Assembly: GCA_034509925.1 (NCBI GenBank)
Contig: CM067526.1
Coordinates: 5,611,001-5,675,000 of the forward strand
Reading direction: 5' to 3'
Source of the DNA: Hirudinaria manillensis
Taxonomy: Eukaryota > Annelida > Clitellata > Hirudinida > Hirudinidae
Length of the DNA: 64,000 nt
Position 1 is the stretch's first letter. Each line of letters opens with the position of its first letter. Below, piece by piece: positions 33,093-46,938 of the stretch. The notes beneath the pieces are model-generated. The model ran no database searches. It had not been told where the DNA came from and worked only from the letters and a program-made list of their open reading frames with translations. Position numbers and translations under genes: made by a program.

Positions 33093-36000
33093 ATGGCTAC
33101 ACTTCTCGATGAAATCCAAGACAGACTGAAAACGATGGAAAAGTTGAGGACGGAAAAAGTTTCTCCGGGATTTCCTCGGGATTACCTCGGTCGTGGCTCG
33201 AAATCCACTCGTCCTTTCGCGGAAAGAAACCTCAACTTGACAGAGGCCGTCCTTGCTCCAAGAGCCAGTACCGACGCCGTTTATTTTAATCCAAAGATCC
33301 TAAAGACCTGCAACTCGACAAAAATACTTGGAGAAACAAACATTCGAAAAACTAGGGAACCGAAGCCTTCCTGTGCTGATTACTTGAACTATAGCGAAAT
33401 CGTCCGATTGTGTCAGACTTTCTCAGACGTTCCTCCGAAAAAGTTCGAACGTTCGCAGGAGTTGGAAGAAGAAATGAACGATGAAAACTTTTATCCGCGC
33501 GACGAGAGCGGCAAGAAACGATTCATCTTCGAGGACATTCCACGGGAAGTGCTCGACGTCGTTGACCAGTTGATTGTCGGAGGGAAAGACATTTGCCAGT
33601 ACTTCCATGTCATCGATGAGATCGCATTCAGTGAGTTTTTTGTTGACACTTGTGTTTTATGCAAACAAATCCATTTCGCATTTCAGTCGTTCGTTGCAAT
33701 GGAAGATGTTTTATTGAAATTTGTTTTTATTCTATTACTTTAATTCCATTTAATGTATAATAAACCTTTAATGAGTTTCATTTCTTCGGATTTTTTTAAA
33801 TTGTTATTTTAATTAGTTTCAATTTTTCTTCAACAAACTGTTGCAGTTGAGACTTGCATAATTTAAAATTAGCTTACAATTTCATATGCTACACTTTTCA
33901 TCATAATCATGATCAGTGTCATCGTTGTCACAGTCACTATCATCGTCATCGTCATCATAACCGTACAAATCGCAAGAAAGGCTCTCTAATATCTTTGAAT
34001 ATGCCGCTGGCAAGATCAAGTCATTTCTTAATATAACCCGCTTCTCGATAAAAGCCGTGTTTTAAAAACTCTTCAAAAAAAGTTAATAAATTCTTATTTA
34101 AAAATTGTCATGAAACGGTGACTCAAGAGGTACAATTACTGCGAATGTCAACCGGGGATCAATCGATGCATTTGTTGACAATAATTTAAAATAAATTTAA
34201 TAATAAACGTAAAAATCAATTTAAATAATCGTTGTAATCACTTGTATAACATCTGATGAATTCTTTTTTTATCATTTAGAAAACAGCGAAGCCAGATGAT
34301 TTGTATTTTATATTATTTATAATAATTTATATTTCTATTTCCCCCTTTTACATTAAAATTAAAAACTGAAACTCGAAAAATCCAATTTAAAAACTCTAAT
34401 GACATTCGGAGATCACCTTTAGAAGGAACCTTTGAAAAGAAGAAAACGAATTGAATGTCACCTTGACAGCCATGTCACTCAGTCATGCACTCACCGTCCA
34501 TTTAAAGATTGAAGGATTATAATAAATTATAACCGGCATAAATACGTAATTTGTTGTTTACAACCCGTTTAAATATAGTATTTATTAATTATGAACTGCT
34601 TAAATATGCAAATTAGGATTTTAAAAACCTGAACATCATCAAGGAATACAAATGACACCTGCCATTATTTCCAATTTGTTACAGCTTCGTGAACGCAGCT
34701 GAATAATAAATTAAATTATAATTTAACAATAAATCCTACAAATACTCACTTCAAAATAATTACAAGAATCAAAGTTCTAGTTAATCGATTGCCTTGAATC
34801 AATAACTATATCTGTTTATTGAAAGTACCATTTATTTTAAATTGTTAAATGTTAATTTATTTCAAAAGGTTGTTAAATAGAGCTTTTGCATTATTTAGAA
34901 GTTCATAATTGAAATAACTCCGAGTATTTAATGAATGTAAATGATGACAGTGATTGATAGTGATGTTGATTGATAGAGATTGATTACCACCTTGAAACGG
35001 TTGCTGTTCCTACACCTGATCATTTAAACACGAATCTGGTGTATAAAAAATGAATCATATTTGTTATTTGAGCATTAATTCTTGTTAAACTGTAATATAA
35101 GCATTTAAACTTAATATTTGTAAATAATAATATCTACAAATTCGAAATATATTTTGCTTAAAATATTAATAAATTCTGCCAAAACTTCTACTGAAAATTT
35201 CAAGGTTTGCTTCCCGAGAAGACAGGAAGTCGACCTCGGATTTAAAAATAGACTTTAAGTTAACTATGACTAATTTATTATTGATTTATTACTCTGTCAC
35301 ATTGATTAATCACTCCCATGGTAAACAAAAAGTCATCAGTTGTTAATTCTCATCACCAGATCCTAAAGTTTTCCACGAAAAAGATGTGGAAAGTGACACG
35401 GATTCGGGAAACGGAACCATGCAGACCGAAAATGGAAGCCTTTCCTCTCAGACGTTGCACGACGAACAAAAGACAGAAGGAAACCACTCGACCAACGACC
35501 CAACGTACGCCAGCGCCTACAACTCGACCCAACATTGCGTCCTGCCAGGACAAGATTTCCTGATCGTCGAACCTCCGGTATTCCACGATTCATCAAAATT
35601 TCCGAAAAATCAAACCACGGACTCCCTTGTGCTTCCTCCTCCGCTTGAATTTAGCGAAGAAATTACATGCGAAAGTAAAGGAATGTTTGTTAAAGGAACC
35701 TCGGCAAACAGAGGCGCCCTTAAGAAAGGCCTTCCCAAATCGTCTGCTGTTTTGGACAAAATACCGGGTTGGTTAATCGAATCGTACTTCTCGATTCAAT
35801 TTGACGCATAATGTCTGTGAAAACATTGCCGAAGTTTATTGAATTAAAATTAATAATATGTTTAATAACATTAATATTAAAATTAATAACATGTTGATGT
35901 AAACTATATTATTATTAACTGTTATTATGATTTAAAAGTAACCGAAATATAATTCTTTTTATCTCCATCAACTAGGAACGTTTCTCAGCCAATCATGCAT

Positions 36001-38140
36001 CGACTTGTCTCAAATAAGTCCCAAGCGAAGAGTCACTTTCGCCGATGAGGTTGTAATTTCGGTTCAGAAGAGGAACAGTTTGTCAGATTTTGAGGAAGAA
36101 GACACCACAGAAGAAGCTGTCAAGTCCAGCTTTACCAAAACTGAAATCGACTCACCAAATAAATGGAGACCTTTCAAAGTTTTTAAATTTTTGCACAAGA
36201 AACATCCGAGAGACAAGGAAAAAGACACGAAATCGGAAAAGAATTTCAAGAAAAAATCCAAAAAAGAAAAGCCAAAATCTCGCGATGAGACCAGCGAAGA
36301 TCCTTTTTCGGCGGATGATTTCGACGACTTCTCAGACGACAACGAAGAACAAGAAGCTGCAAATTTCAAGAAATTGTCTGAGAATGAAAGTTCAGATGAA
36401 GCATTTTTGCCATCATTCTACGAGAGTGTGAAAAACAAATCCTATAGTGAAGGAATGAACCAAATGGGCAAAAAAATGTTCGCTTCAAAAACTCCAATTC
36501 ATCTCGTCAAACTGAGACACAAGGAAAAGAATGATTTGAAACGTGGTTCTCTGGATAGATTCCTTGGAACAGAAAGTTCACTTTCCAGGCAGGCAAGAAA
36601 TTCAACTCCAGAAATTTCAGTCCTTCGCGACAAGGACAAGTCTCACTACAATCCTCTAAAAAATTTGAAACTCAAGTTCAGAAAACTCCGAGGGAAGAGT
36701 GAAAACGACAAGAAAGTCAAACAAGCAACAAAACATTCGGTAGACATTGAAGAAGTTTTAAAGAAAGACATGGAGGAAGCTCTGATGAATAGTGATGAAG
36801 AAGGTTCGGGCAACAACAAATCCAATGAAGATTCAAAGCCGCCAACGCAAAAGCCGATCATGCCTTCTCATTACTATCCTGCTCCTTTTACCAAGAAAAT
36901 AGCAGTAAAGAAAGACGTGAATGTTCGTAATTCGAAATATCCAGAAGTCGACTCAATTTACGTCTCATCATCGGATTCATTCAAATGCAATCCTTCACAG
37001 CAACCGAGTTTCGAGACATTTTTGAGTCCAAATAAGTTAAAATCGAAAAATTGCGAATTAAAATGCAAAATAGAAGACCGCGGTCTTTACAGAATCGGTA
37101 TTCCATCTGTCAGAATTTCTTCCCAATTTACGAAAACATCTGGTGATACAAAGGAAGGTGTCTCTCAATTTTCTGAGAGAGGACAACAAGCAGATATTTT
37201 GAATTCGTCAAAAATGACGAGTTACAGATTCCTGACTCTCTCGAGTGCCACTAAAAAGAATTCAAGTGCCGGTATCTATTCAAAGAAAGAAACAGAAACC
37301 CATCTCAATGAACGTCCTCCTTTAAAATCAGAAAGAATTGATGACGTTTCTCGAGTGGATAGTGGTGGGGAGGAATTATATCTCAACTATGCGGATATTG
37401 TACTCATGCGCAAATCTCTATCTCAAAAGGCGGATACGATGTCTCAATATTATGAGACGACATCGTTTATAAAATCAAATCCAACATGTGCTCAACAATC
37501 GAGGCCTCCTATTCTCAAAGCAAAACCTCTTGTGAATCAAATTCGTCCAAGTGAAGAGAGTACCATAAATTCATCGGTCAAGATTGTCGGAAATCCGCTC
37601 CAAAATTATTCGGTCGAAAATTTGCTAAAATGCTACAAGGGCACGGAAGACGTGAGGTGCAAGAAAGCAATGAATCACTGCCAACAACTCTCCAAACATC
37701 TGAGGTCCTCTATGAGAACGGAAAGTCATTTAACAAACCAAGGACACATTTCGGCCAAGGCGAGACAAATTCTCAAAAATATGAGGGCCATTTGTCTCAG
37801 TCTCGTCTCTAGCGGCAAGAGCATGCTCATAGCTTCTACCTCATCCAGGACTATCTTCCCTGATAATGTAAGGAAGAGCATCCACTTGCTGGCAGATTTT
37901 AGCCTCGAAATGAAATGTTTTGCACTCAGCTGCAACGGGGAATCAGGATTTGGAAACTTGGTTACTCAGTTTGTTTCTGTCGTGGATCTCTTCGAACTGA
38001 CGATAGAGGCATGCGAAGAGTTTTCTAGAAATTCTGAGGAGGACAGCTCACAACAAATGAAATCTCTTCTCGAGATGGCCAACGATTTAGCAAAAGGATT
38101 GGCCACGTTACTAAACACTTTATCAACCATTTCGATGTAG
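33093..38140 (+). CDS. Unrecognised scaffold-like protein with PP1-docking and tyrosine motifs
   Basis: I do not recognise this gene. The proposed exons are 33093-33630, 35360-35767 and 35976-38140 (1036 residues). The first junction is in phase across a 1.7-kb intron. The second uses a weak donor (gttggt), so its exact site is uncertain and exon 2 could instead end at the stop at 35811. ATG 33093 is in a good context (tccatggc) and opens MATLLDEIQDRLKTMEKLR, a likely amphipathic helix. RVTF (334-337) fits the PP1-binding RVxF motif. YLNYSEIV (97-104) and YLNYADIV (784-791) are near copies, each with a YxN (Grb2 SH2-like) and an LxYxxI (ITIM-like) pattern. The middle is Lys/Glu/Ser-rich and probably disordered. 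The last ~130 residues are predicted helical and end like a four-helix focal-adhesion-type bundle. A signalling adaptor is only inferred. Confidence 0.65.
33631..35359 (+). other. Large intron of the unrecognised gene
   Basis: Donor gtgagt at 33631 and acceptor atcaccag at 35359. AT-rich, with a CATCGTCATC-like stretch at 33900-33960 and several GATTGATAG copies near 34950-34985. No coding content is seen. Confidence 0.6.
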
Positions 38141-39540
38141 CTATTTCAGTTTTATGTTTCTATATAATCTTTTTCGTGTGGATTTAATTTTAATTCGAAA
38201 TGATGGCAATGGAACGAGTCACCTCAAAGTTTGTGTCTGACAACCATTAATTGATCCAAGCTGCAATATTTAAACTTGTAATGTCTACAATTATTTGAAT
38301 GCTTGTGAATATTATTAGTTTTATTGATATTATTCCTGTTCCGGTTCCCTTTTGAAACCGTTAAGTTTTCAACTGATTTTGAAGGCATTGTGTTTTTTAG
38401 TGAGTAAAGTGATTTTTATTAGAACATAGCTTCAATTTGAAAATTACTACTGATTTTACGAAAGGTTCTATAAAAACAACCAAGGTAATATAGGTAATAC
38501 TATAATGTATCAAAATTCGGACTAATTGCACAGTGGCCTCAAGAAAAATATCAACGCTTGAATTGTAAAATGTCGCGAGATTTTTTCATCAGATTTGTGG
38601 AACTTATTTCAAGTATCGGTACTTATCTCTCAAACAAGTAACAAAATCTCTTGGATTACTTGGATCAAATTTTTAGGAATTTAGAAATCGTAATTTATTC
38701 GGGATAAGAGCGGGATATGTTGTGCCATATCAAGAACTAAATCTACAAGATAAAATACTAAGAATGCCCTGAGATTCTGTTGCATTGAGTAATTCTTGAG
38801 TTTGGAACGTTGTGAGGAATTCCACCGACGTTTTCCATTTTTCATTCAAATCTTTATCATAATTATTAAGTAGATTCAAATCGGTTCTTTGGGATTATAT
38901 TTTGAGATTTGGGATCATTATAATATAAGCCAGTGATAATAACGATAGATAATTATAGCAACTGCAATTATGGCAATAATGTACTTATGTAATAATTCGT
39001 AAAGGATTGCCAAGGCATTGAAATGGTTGGATTGAATGGTTTCCCCGTTGGGAAACTGTGCAAGAATAGAATTTTAATTGGATATAAGAAATGGCACAAT
39101 CTAACAAACACTATTTGACCGTGTGTCAGTTTTGTGTCAGAACATCATATCAGATCCTCTTGAAACTTCTTATAAAATGAAATTTTATGCTGTCAACTGA
39201 TCGCGGTTGCATGCTCTGGAGATTAACTCGTCCTTGATACAGTTGACCTCACCAAGCGTTTACAGGTAAAGCTTAGAGTGCAACATATAAAATATTAATG
39301 AAAATTTGATGAAATTTGTTTATTTAGCTTCTAAACATCATTAAATGAACGGAGTGATTGGAACCGGAATGTCTGTGATTTAGTCGCAAATCAGTGAAAA
39401 ATGAATAAGATGCTAATTATATGAGATATTACAGACTGCCTAAATTTAAATATTTGTATTGTCTGTGCATATTTGTAAATAAAATATTTATGCGCTCATG
39501 CTGGGCGCCGATTTTAAATTTATTTTGTTTATTTTTGCAG
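38141..39540. other. Spacer before anillin with a probable leader exon
   Basis: About 1.4 kb, AT-rich and non-coding. tttacag followed by gtaaag at 39266 looks like a donor closing an untranslated first exon of anillin. Its partner acceptor atttttgcag ends at 39540, leaving 39541-39567 as leader next to the start codon. Confidence 0.45.
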
Positions 39541-39567
39541 ATTTAAAATTCGGAGGTGGATGTCACG

Positions 39568-42500
39568 ATGGACGAGAAAACAACTGTAATTTTGTTAAAA
39601 TTTTTCCTTTTTTGATTGATAGAGTGCTGTTGCTGCATTTGCGTTGTCGATGCTATTTATCGAGCTATTTGGTCTAAACACCTCGAGTAGTAATTGATTA
39701 CGTAAACATGCTTGCCAATGTTTGTACTGTTTCGAAAATATTTCATGTTTACAATTTTATTGGAATTTTCATTTAAGTTTATGAAACGCATAAATGCCAA
39801 CAATTGAGATTTAATGAGCTCTTTGATTAATTTTTAACTAGGATATTTTAGAAAGGGCAAGGTTAAGAAGAGAAATGTTGCTGAAGAGGGCTCAAGAGGA
39901 AGGAATTGAAAGTTCTAAGTTTTTTGAAAATGCTCTTCCTATTAATGCAAGTGGAACTGATCGTGTCAACGCCAAATCCAAAGTAAGGAGATCAAACTCC
40001 TTCTCAGATTTGTCACAAAAATCTGTAAAAGACCGCCTTCTATCATGGAAGGTTATGGAGCGTCAGCAAATAGAAAAGAAGATGCAACAATCAAGCAGTA
40101 GGGGTCAAGTTTGTGGAAGTCTCACAAATCTTAGTCCAACAATCAGTCAAGGTACTAGCTTGGATATTAAAATGGCTTCGACAGCACAAAAGCAGAATGA
40201 GATCCAAATTGATTCTCTTAAACTTGAACTAACAAATCAACAATCGAAGAAGATTTTTCCAAGTTATCTGGCAAGCAATGCTTCTAATAATGTTGAAAAC
40301 AAAGAAAATGTCCAGTCACAGAGAAAACATTACCTGGAACCAAAGTTTGGTCCTTTGACAGCAAGCAGGCTTGCATCTCCTTCTTCCTCCACAACAAACA
40401 AAACAACTGAACCCGTCACACCTAAAACGCCAGGAATAAAAAAGCTGGGTCCGGCCACGCTTGGGATACAAGACAAATTATCCAAACTTTGCCAAGAATC
40501 TTGGAAAAGGAATCAGATTGCTGAAGATATCCAAAAGAAGAAAGAAGATGATATGAAGCTGCTGTCAAGCAGATGGAAAAATGGATTCCTTTGTAATGAA
40601 AGTGATAATAAAATTACCTCTTCTGATATTTATCAGCAGGATGATGTCATAAAAGAGGTAACTTAAGCATAAATTAATTATAATAGACATGACTGAACAT
40701 ACTCTTTGTTAAAAACATTGGCAATGTTGATCAGTCAAAATTAAATATGTATAATAAATTATCAAATTACATATTTTTTTACAATATGTGTTTATTTCAT
40801 ATTAAGTAGACAATCCTACTTTATGAATGATTCTTTTTTTCAGAGCTTCAAACCTGAAACTGATGAGAATGGAATTCCTCTGCCTCCACCTCTTCCCTTG
40901 CCAGGAGAAATTAAAAATTGGAAAAACTGTGCTTCACCTGATCTCCCCAAAGCTGTGGAAGCCAAACTCTGCATAAATTCAAGCAATTCTGGCCAGCCAC
41001 GAGCATTTCATCCGAAAAATTGTATTTCCGTGGTTCAAGATTCAAGAAGTCCCAAGGAAGTACCGTCTAAAAGTTTATTAAAAGGCAGAAATAAGAACTT
41101 TGCAGATGACGTGCGCTCGCCAACAACAGCAAAACATTCGATTGCACACGCATCCTCAACCGCAATAAGCAACAAAAAAACAATCACCGACATCAAAAAG
41201 AGTCACGATCGTAACATCGATCTGCCAAACCCGACGGGTGCGATTAAATTGTTGACGGGCAACGTCCACAACAAAGTTCAACCTAAGCTGGAGTTGCAGA
41301 AATTCAACAGGTTCCCTCAACCATTTTCAAAACATCACCTGGAAAAGAAGTATTCGCCTGTAAAAGTGGAATCTCCGGTAGCAGAAAGCGACAGCATTAC
41401 CAGCGTCGATTCTTTTGCCGAAAACATCGCTAATGGTTACTTGCTTCGTCTTTCGGTAATTTGTATTCGAGTATTGTTGTGAATTTTGATTTTACAGATT
41501 TCAAGAAGAATTTGACAGCCATGGGCTACCACGTCGAGAAAAGCAAAGGAAAGGAGGCCGTGGTCGAATTAGAATCGGCAACGGAGACAGAAGACCATTC
41601 GATAAAAATGGGTAAATCGGGTCTCGCACAAAGGTCTCGGGAGGTCAAGGCAAATGCACCGAGAGTCAAAAGCCACTTTGAGGAACACACCATGAATTGC
41701 AACAGAGCAAATAATGCCAGACCGATATCCGTAGTGGAACACAAAAAGGTCGTAACTAATTTCAACAAGCACGACGTCGTTACTGTGTCGAAGAAAAGGC
41801 TTGTTAAGATAGACACCGACGCAACAAAATCGGATTCAAGTGATTTTTCAGAAACCCAGGCAGGAAAAAACTTTCAGGACAAGATGCACGAGCAAAGAAA
41901 GATTTTAAACGAGATGAAGAATTCAGAAATGAATACTCTCGACACCGGATGTTTTTCTGCTAAAAACAATCTGAGCAATGAACCTGCAGAAGAGACTGCC
42001 ATTAGTGATGATGATGATGATGATGATACTTATGGACTTGAGGATGATGATATTAATCAAGGCACAAAGAGTTCAAGTGAAAAAGAAAGTCTTCCTACCA
42101 ACAAGATGGAGACTTATTTCAGCATAACAGACATGCAGGCTGGTCACAAAAAGCATGACTTTGATGATTTTTATGTCCAAATGAATGGGAAACATTGCCA
42201 GAAATGGAATTCTTCCAGCGATGAGATCAGCGAAGGGTGTTATCCTGCGACCGAGGAGGATAGCGACCTTTACGATGAGATTGTGGATTCGAGTCCGGCA
42301 AAAGCAAACTGCAGACGACACGTTTCCATGAGGCGAGCCTTTAAGTCGCACTTCAGCGACGAAGACGTAAGCGACGGCCTCTCGTCGGATGCCGCCCATA
42401 GCGGAGAAGATGCATCGTTGCTGAGAAGGAAAGTCGAAAACAATGTACGAGGGATTCGACCTTTTACTACAACCAATGCCAGCTTCGATCCGCCCGTTCA

Positions 42501-45480
42501 CTCCTCCCCGTTGCCACATCCCAATCGGTCGCATAAGCTGGCTGATGATTTCAAAAGATCCAGCCACGATGTTGTTCTCGGCAATGGTCATTCACGTGGC
42601 AAGATGAGCCGTGCCACGGGTCACGGGGCAAAGAAAAGAGGCTCCCAGAAATTCAAATCCGAGGAATTCCTGGCACCTCCAGGTACTCTCGCAAGGTGAG
42701 CTCGATCCCGGTCGATGAGTCATTATGACTGATGTTCTGAAATGAAGTCGGAGTCACTTTAATTGCCTTGTTGCCAAAATAGCCGTGATTATACTTACAA
42801 TGGACTTAGCTAATTCAAAGTATTATTGTCCAGCTTTTTTTTTTACCACAAATAGACTGGCAGCATCTTCCAATCTGAAACAGCAAAATGTGGTGAAGAA
42901 CCATTTGAATCAGTTCCTGGATAGGAGAGGGTTTTTTTTCCACCCATTGTCTCAGGGTAGGAAGAGGGTCGACCATGAAGGACTTGTACACAATCCCAAT
43001 AACATGTCATCCCATCCAGCCATTCCAGCTAAGTCTGCAAAAGTTAAGATTCAGGTAAAATTTTCTTATTAAATACAAAAACAGGTTTGAGGATCGTTTC
43101 TCATGTCTGACAAAATTGTTGCATGTCTTATTTTTTATAATAAGACCGTCTCTGTCCTCATAATGCCATTACTCACCTATATATCTCTTCCTTGATGCAT
43201 AATCAACAAGAGTAATAAATAAAGACAATAATTTGTTTAGAGTCTTGAGGAGCTCATAGAACAAGAAGAGAAGTTTTCAATCCAAGCAAGCAACGCCCTC
43301 AACATTTGCGTGAAGAAATCCCACCTGTGGACGGATGAGGCCGTGGAATGTCACAGGATACTTCTCACTGCAGGTGATGCAATGGAACTCGTTACGATTG
43401 GAGCTCGTTATGATTTTCATGTAATCGAATTTCTAGTTTTGGAAGTTCGTTCCAAAAATAACAAATTTTTGAGTTTCGAACATCACTCCAATTAAATAAT
43501 TCTGCAATCTTTTGAGTTTCACTGGTTTGAAGGAAAGATTTCTTTAAATTACCCGACTTATTCGATTTATTCAAATTTATTTTCAAGCAAAGAGAAAAGA
43601 AATTCTGTTACACGAATTGAAGAGGCTCAGGGAAGGGAGACGTGCCATCGGGTCCGGTTTATCTTCGGGTCCTCCGGTCGTTGGGAAATTGATTATCACC
43701 GGAGTCAGGTTTCCACTCAAACCCGAGTTTATTGCCAAGTCTGGAACCATCATTGGTAAGATTTCAGATCTTGTCTTGGCTGATACATTGATTCTTCTAT
43801 AACTAGATGTTCTCAATTAATTTTCATGTTTATATCTTTATCATGAGTTCTATAAATATTCATGTGCAATTATTTATTATCCATTTCATAAATAATTTAT
43901 AATGTTTTATGTTCTTATTCTGCATTTTATATAAATATTCTTATAAAATTTGTTTTGAGCAGATACCACCGTGACCTACTTTGTAATGACCATCCAATCA
44001 GGTGAAAGTGTGTGTTCCTCTCAGACTGTTTCTACAAAAGATCCGATTGTTTTGGGAAGCTTGGAGGTTCCAGGACAACTGGTTCTAGCTGGAATCCCCA
44101 TGGAATTTTCAGCTCTTATTGAAGTCTATGCCTTGGTTAGCACTTCATGCATGATGGAAAGTACATTTTAATTGAGTAATCAAACAAATTAAAAGTAATT
44201 ATGTGACAATCAAATGCATTCAGATAGTTCCACGAGACATGAAAAGTTCAAGTTACAAGAAATCCCTTGCAGTGAAGAAAGTTGCAGAAAGTGCATCCAA
44301 GAGATTCAGTCACAGAACGGACAGTGAAGATGAGCAGAACTTCACTTCAGGGCTCAGGTCGTCTTATTTCGTTCCGGTCGGGAGATTGGAGTTGAACGAG
44401 GGGCTCGTTAACAAAGGACACTTTCCGCTGGAAGGAGTGAGTGTGAATGTGTAATTTTAATCTTTGTATCGTTCTCAAGAGTCATACAATAATGTTTTTT
44501 GATATGCAACATATATTTGGCCAACTTGAATTTAATGAATTATATTACTATTTATTATGCAAACAAAACAGATAACATACCCGAGCCCACTGCAGGGAAG
44601 CGTCCACTTAAAGGTGAAATATCTTCCGGAAACTTCTGTGCATTGCAGAGCTTATTTGGTAAGTGTTATCAACAAGATGTTTACAAGAACAAAGAAAGAA
44701 GCTCCTTGCTTTATCAGTTGAAACTTAAAATTGTTTTTTAAAAAATGCAGAATGTTTGTCCAGAAGGATCGAGGGAGTTTTCCAGGAAGTGGTGCTGCCT
44801 CACTCAGTCGGAAATCAACATTTGGAGAAATGCGAGCGACGAACTCATCAAGGTTTAGATTGGCAGTCATTTTATAAATTTACTAATTCCATCATTATCC
44901 TTATTGAGTCACTATTAATAAATAAAACTTAAGACCATCCATTAAAGTTGTTTTATAACTTCTAGGAGCCACTCATGCAAATTGACTTGATGTCGTGCAT
45001 CACCGAACAGTTGGTGCCTGTCGGAATTGACTATCGTCTGCAAAAAGATGCTTTTGAGATCACCACCATTTCCAAATCAGAGCCAATTGCAGGACGAATG
45101 AAGGAGAGAATGTCAGAAAAGAACTCAATGCCCACCAAATTGCGGCAAATCAGGTGCGATTTTCAATAATGTGACCTATGTGAATTCATGCTTATCTTAA
45201 AAGTAGACCAATTCATTTGTTAAGTGAATTGCTGCATTAACATTGTTGCAACGTGCAAGAGCTGTCTAAATGTTCGTTAGCAAATAGCATGCATGCTTTA
45301 ACTATTTCTTAATCGTTCAGGTGTTGGTTCTCGGCCGATTCAGCAGACGAGTGTGCTTCTTGGTGCAACCTCATCAACAGGAACCTCAGGGAACTGCGAA
45401 CCTGGCATCCATATGCAATTCCACCTGTCGGATTTAAACGGCCACAAGTTTCTCCATTCACCTTTGATTCCCTGCTCTGA
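39568..45480 (+). CDS. ANLN: Anillin
   Basis: Thirteen coding exons, all in phase: 39568-39585, 39842-40657, 40844-41435, 41498-42695, 42856-43054, 43241-43373, 43588-43755, 43963-44135, 44224-44436, 44572-44658, 44751-44852, 44966-45153, 45321-45480. The product has 1348 residues. Anillin scaffolds the contractile ring, linking actin, myosin II, RhoA and septins. The N-terminus (ILERARLRREMLLKRAQ, 8-24) is the family's opening helix. A proline stretch IPLPPPLPLPGEI sits near 289-301. The long middle is polar and disordered, with a seven-Asp run coded by a GAT repeat (42005-42027). From about residue 942 (EELIEQEEKF, LLHELKRLREGRRAI, SSYFVPVGRLELNE) comes the anillin homology domain. A PH domain with KWCCLTQSEINIW and WFSADSADECASW ends the protein near 1200-1330. 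The first exon codes only six residues. Confidence 0.95.
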
Positions 45481-45827
45481 TTCACAGCTTCTTTTCATTA
45501 TTTAAAAGCTCTTACAAACTGAATCATGTTTGCATTTTAGTTTTCTAAGGTTGTAGTTTGTTTGCATCACTATGCAGGAAATATATTCTTCGACGTTTGT
45601 CATTATTTATATTGTTTATGCAGGAGATATGATCCTTCAGTGTTCATCATTATTTATATTGTTTTATGTTTGCACATTTCTGCGAATTTATGAATTATTT
45701 GAGCGATTTTCCAGATCTCAAAGATAACAAAAACTCTTGCTCGTTCCCCTTTTGTTGACTTTGGGAACATCAATCGTGAAAGCGTTTTCTGTCTTTGTGC
45801 TTTAAATTGAATCAAAACTTGGAATGC

Positions 45828-45833
45828 AATAAA
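45828..45833 (+). promoter_or_regulatory. Anillin poly(A) signal
   Basis: AATAAA about 350 bp after the stop codon. Confidence 0.6.
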
Positions 45834-45839
45834 TTTGTG

Positions 45840-46938
45840 TCTGTGATTGTTGATTCAATGATTGATGAGTGCTTGAACTATTTGATAAGAGCAGACTTAC
45901 TTGAGATGTATTTTAACGGAACCAAATTAGAAAATACAAAATCAAATGGTGGTAATGCAGGTTTATGTAAAACGTTAAGAGGTTTAGAAATATAGATGCT
46001 TTAATGGATTATTATACAAACACATAAAATTGAAAATGGGAAGAACAATTTCAAGAAATAATGTTGAGCATATTAGCTTGGTTGCTTAGATCTGTTACAT
46101 CGGCTTACAATTGACTTTGAGTCGTTGTCCTTGTTATTGCAACCAAAATGCACTTCCACACCTGGTCTAAATCACCAGACAGACAAGAAAAATATCAATG
46201 AAATATACAAGGCATTGAGAGAAATAATTAAACTTAATCATTAATGCTTCCCCAGAAGCACATGCATCCCTCCTTAAAAATTTCTATTATAATTTTGCAT
46301 TTCTCAACTTGTTTGACTGGGAGACTTTCTTGTTTGACTCATCTATTATTATCTAGTTGATGAACACATTACCTTCCACATTAATAAAATAAAACAAGTT
46401 AATTTTTTTTGTTGTATAGCACATCAACTTTCACTAATGATACAAAATTCACAGAAGAATTTGTAAGGCCATCAATCAAAGAGCAACACCCATGCATGCA
46501 AGCAAAAGTAATCAAAAGAATCAGATAGCATGGCTAACATGCTTTGAATATGTTTTTGGCATTTCCAAAAAAATGCACAAAATTTCCCATAAAGAATTCA
46601 TTCATGGACTCTAAGCACTTTTGAAGTGGATCCACATCCATGGTTTTATTACAAAATCATAAATGATGAAAATAGATTTAACAAAATTCAAACAATCATT
46701 ACTGTGGCACATTAGTGTTAGACAACATGAAAACAGGTTGAAATGAGTTTTTGCAAAAATTCTTTACCTTTGTTTTAGATTAGATTTTCACAAACAAACA
46801 AACAATAAAAGCCATGAATACCACTCAGTGAAAATGCTAGATTGATTAAACTATAAACCTAAACCACCATAAATCGATCACAAAAGGCAACAATGGCCAT
46901 ACCAATCTCTACCCAGAAAAATAAAGGAAATAAAAAGT
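45840..46938. other. Convergent spacer between anillin and ALG5
   Basis: Non-coding. TTTATT at 46645-46650 is an AATAAA on the minus strand and is the likely ALG5 poly(A) signal, about 290 bp after its stop. No other gene is seen. Confidence 0.6.

Noticed and set aside
35318..35811. Stand-alone gene at 35318-35811
   Set aside because: The frame begins with a splice acceptor in phase with the exon ending at 33630, and it lacks its own ATG in a convincing context. It is better read as a middle exon, though the downstream junction is uncertain.
42073..42591. 172-codon minus-strand ORF opposite anillin
   Set aside because: It is antisense to a well-supported anillin exon with correct splice phases. 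It has no family resemblance.
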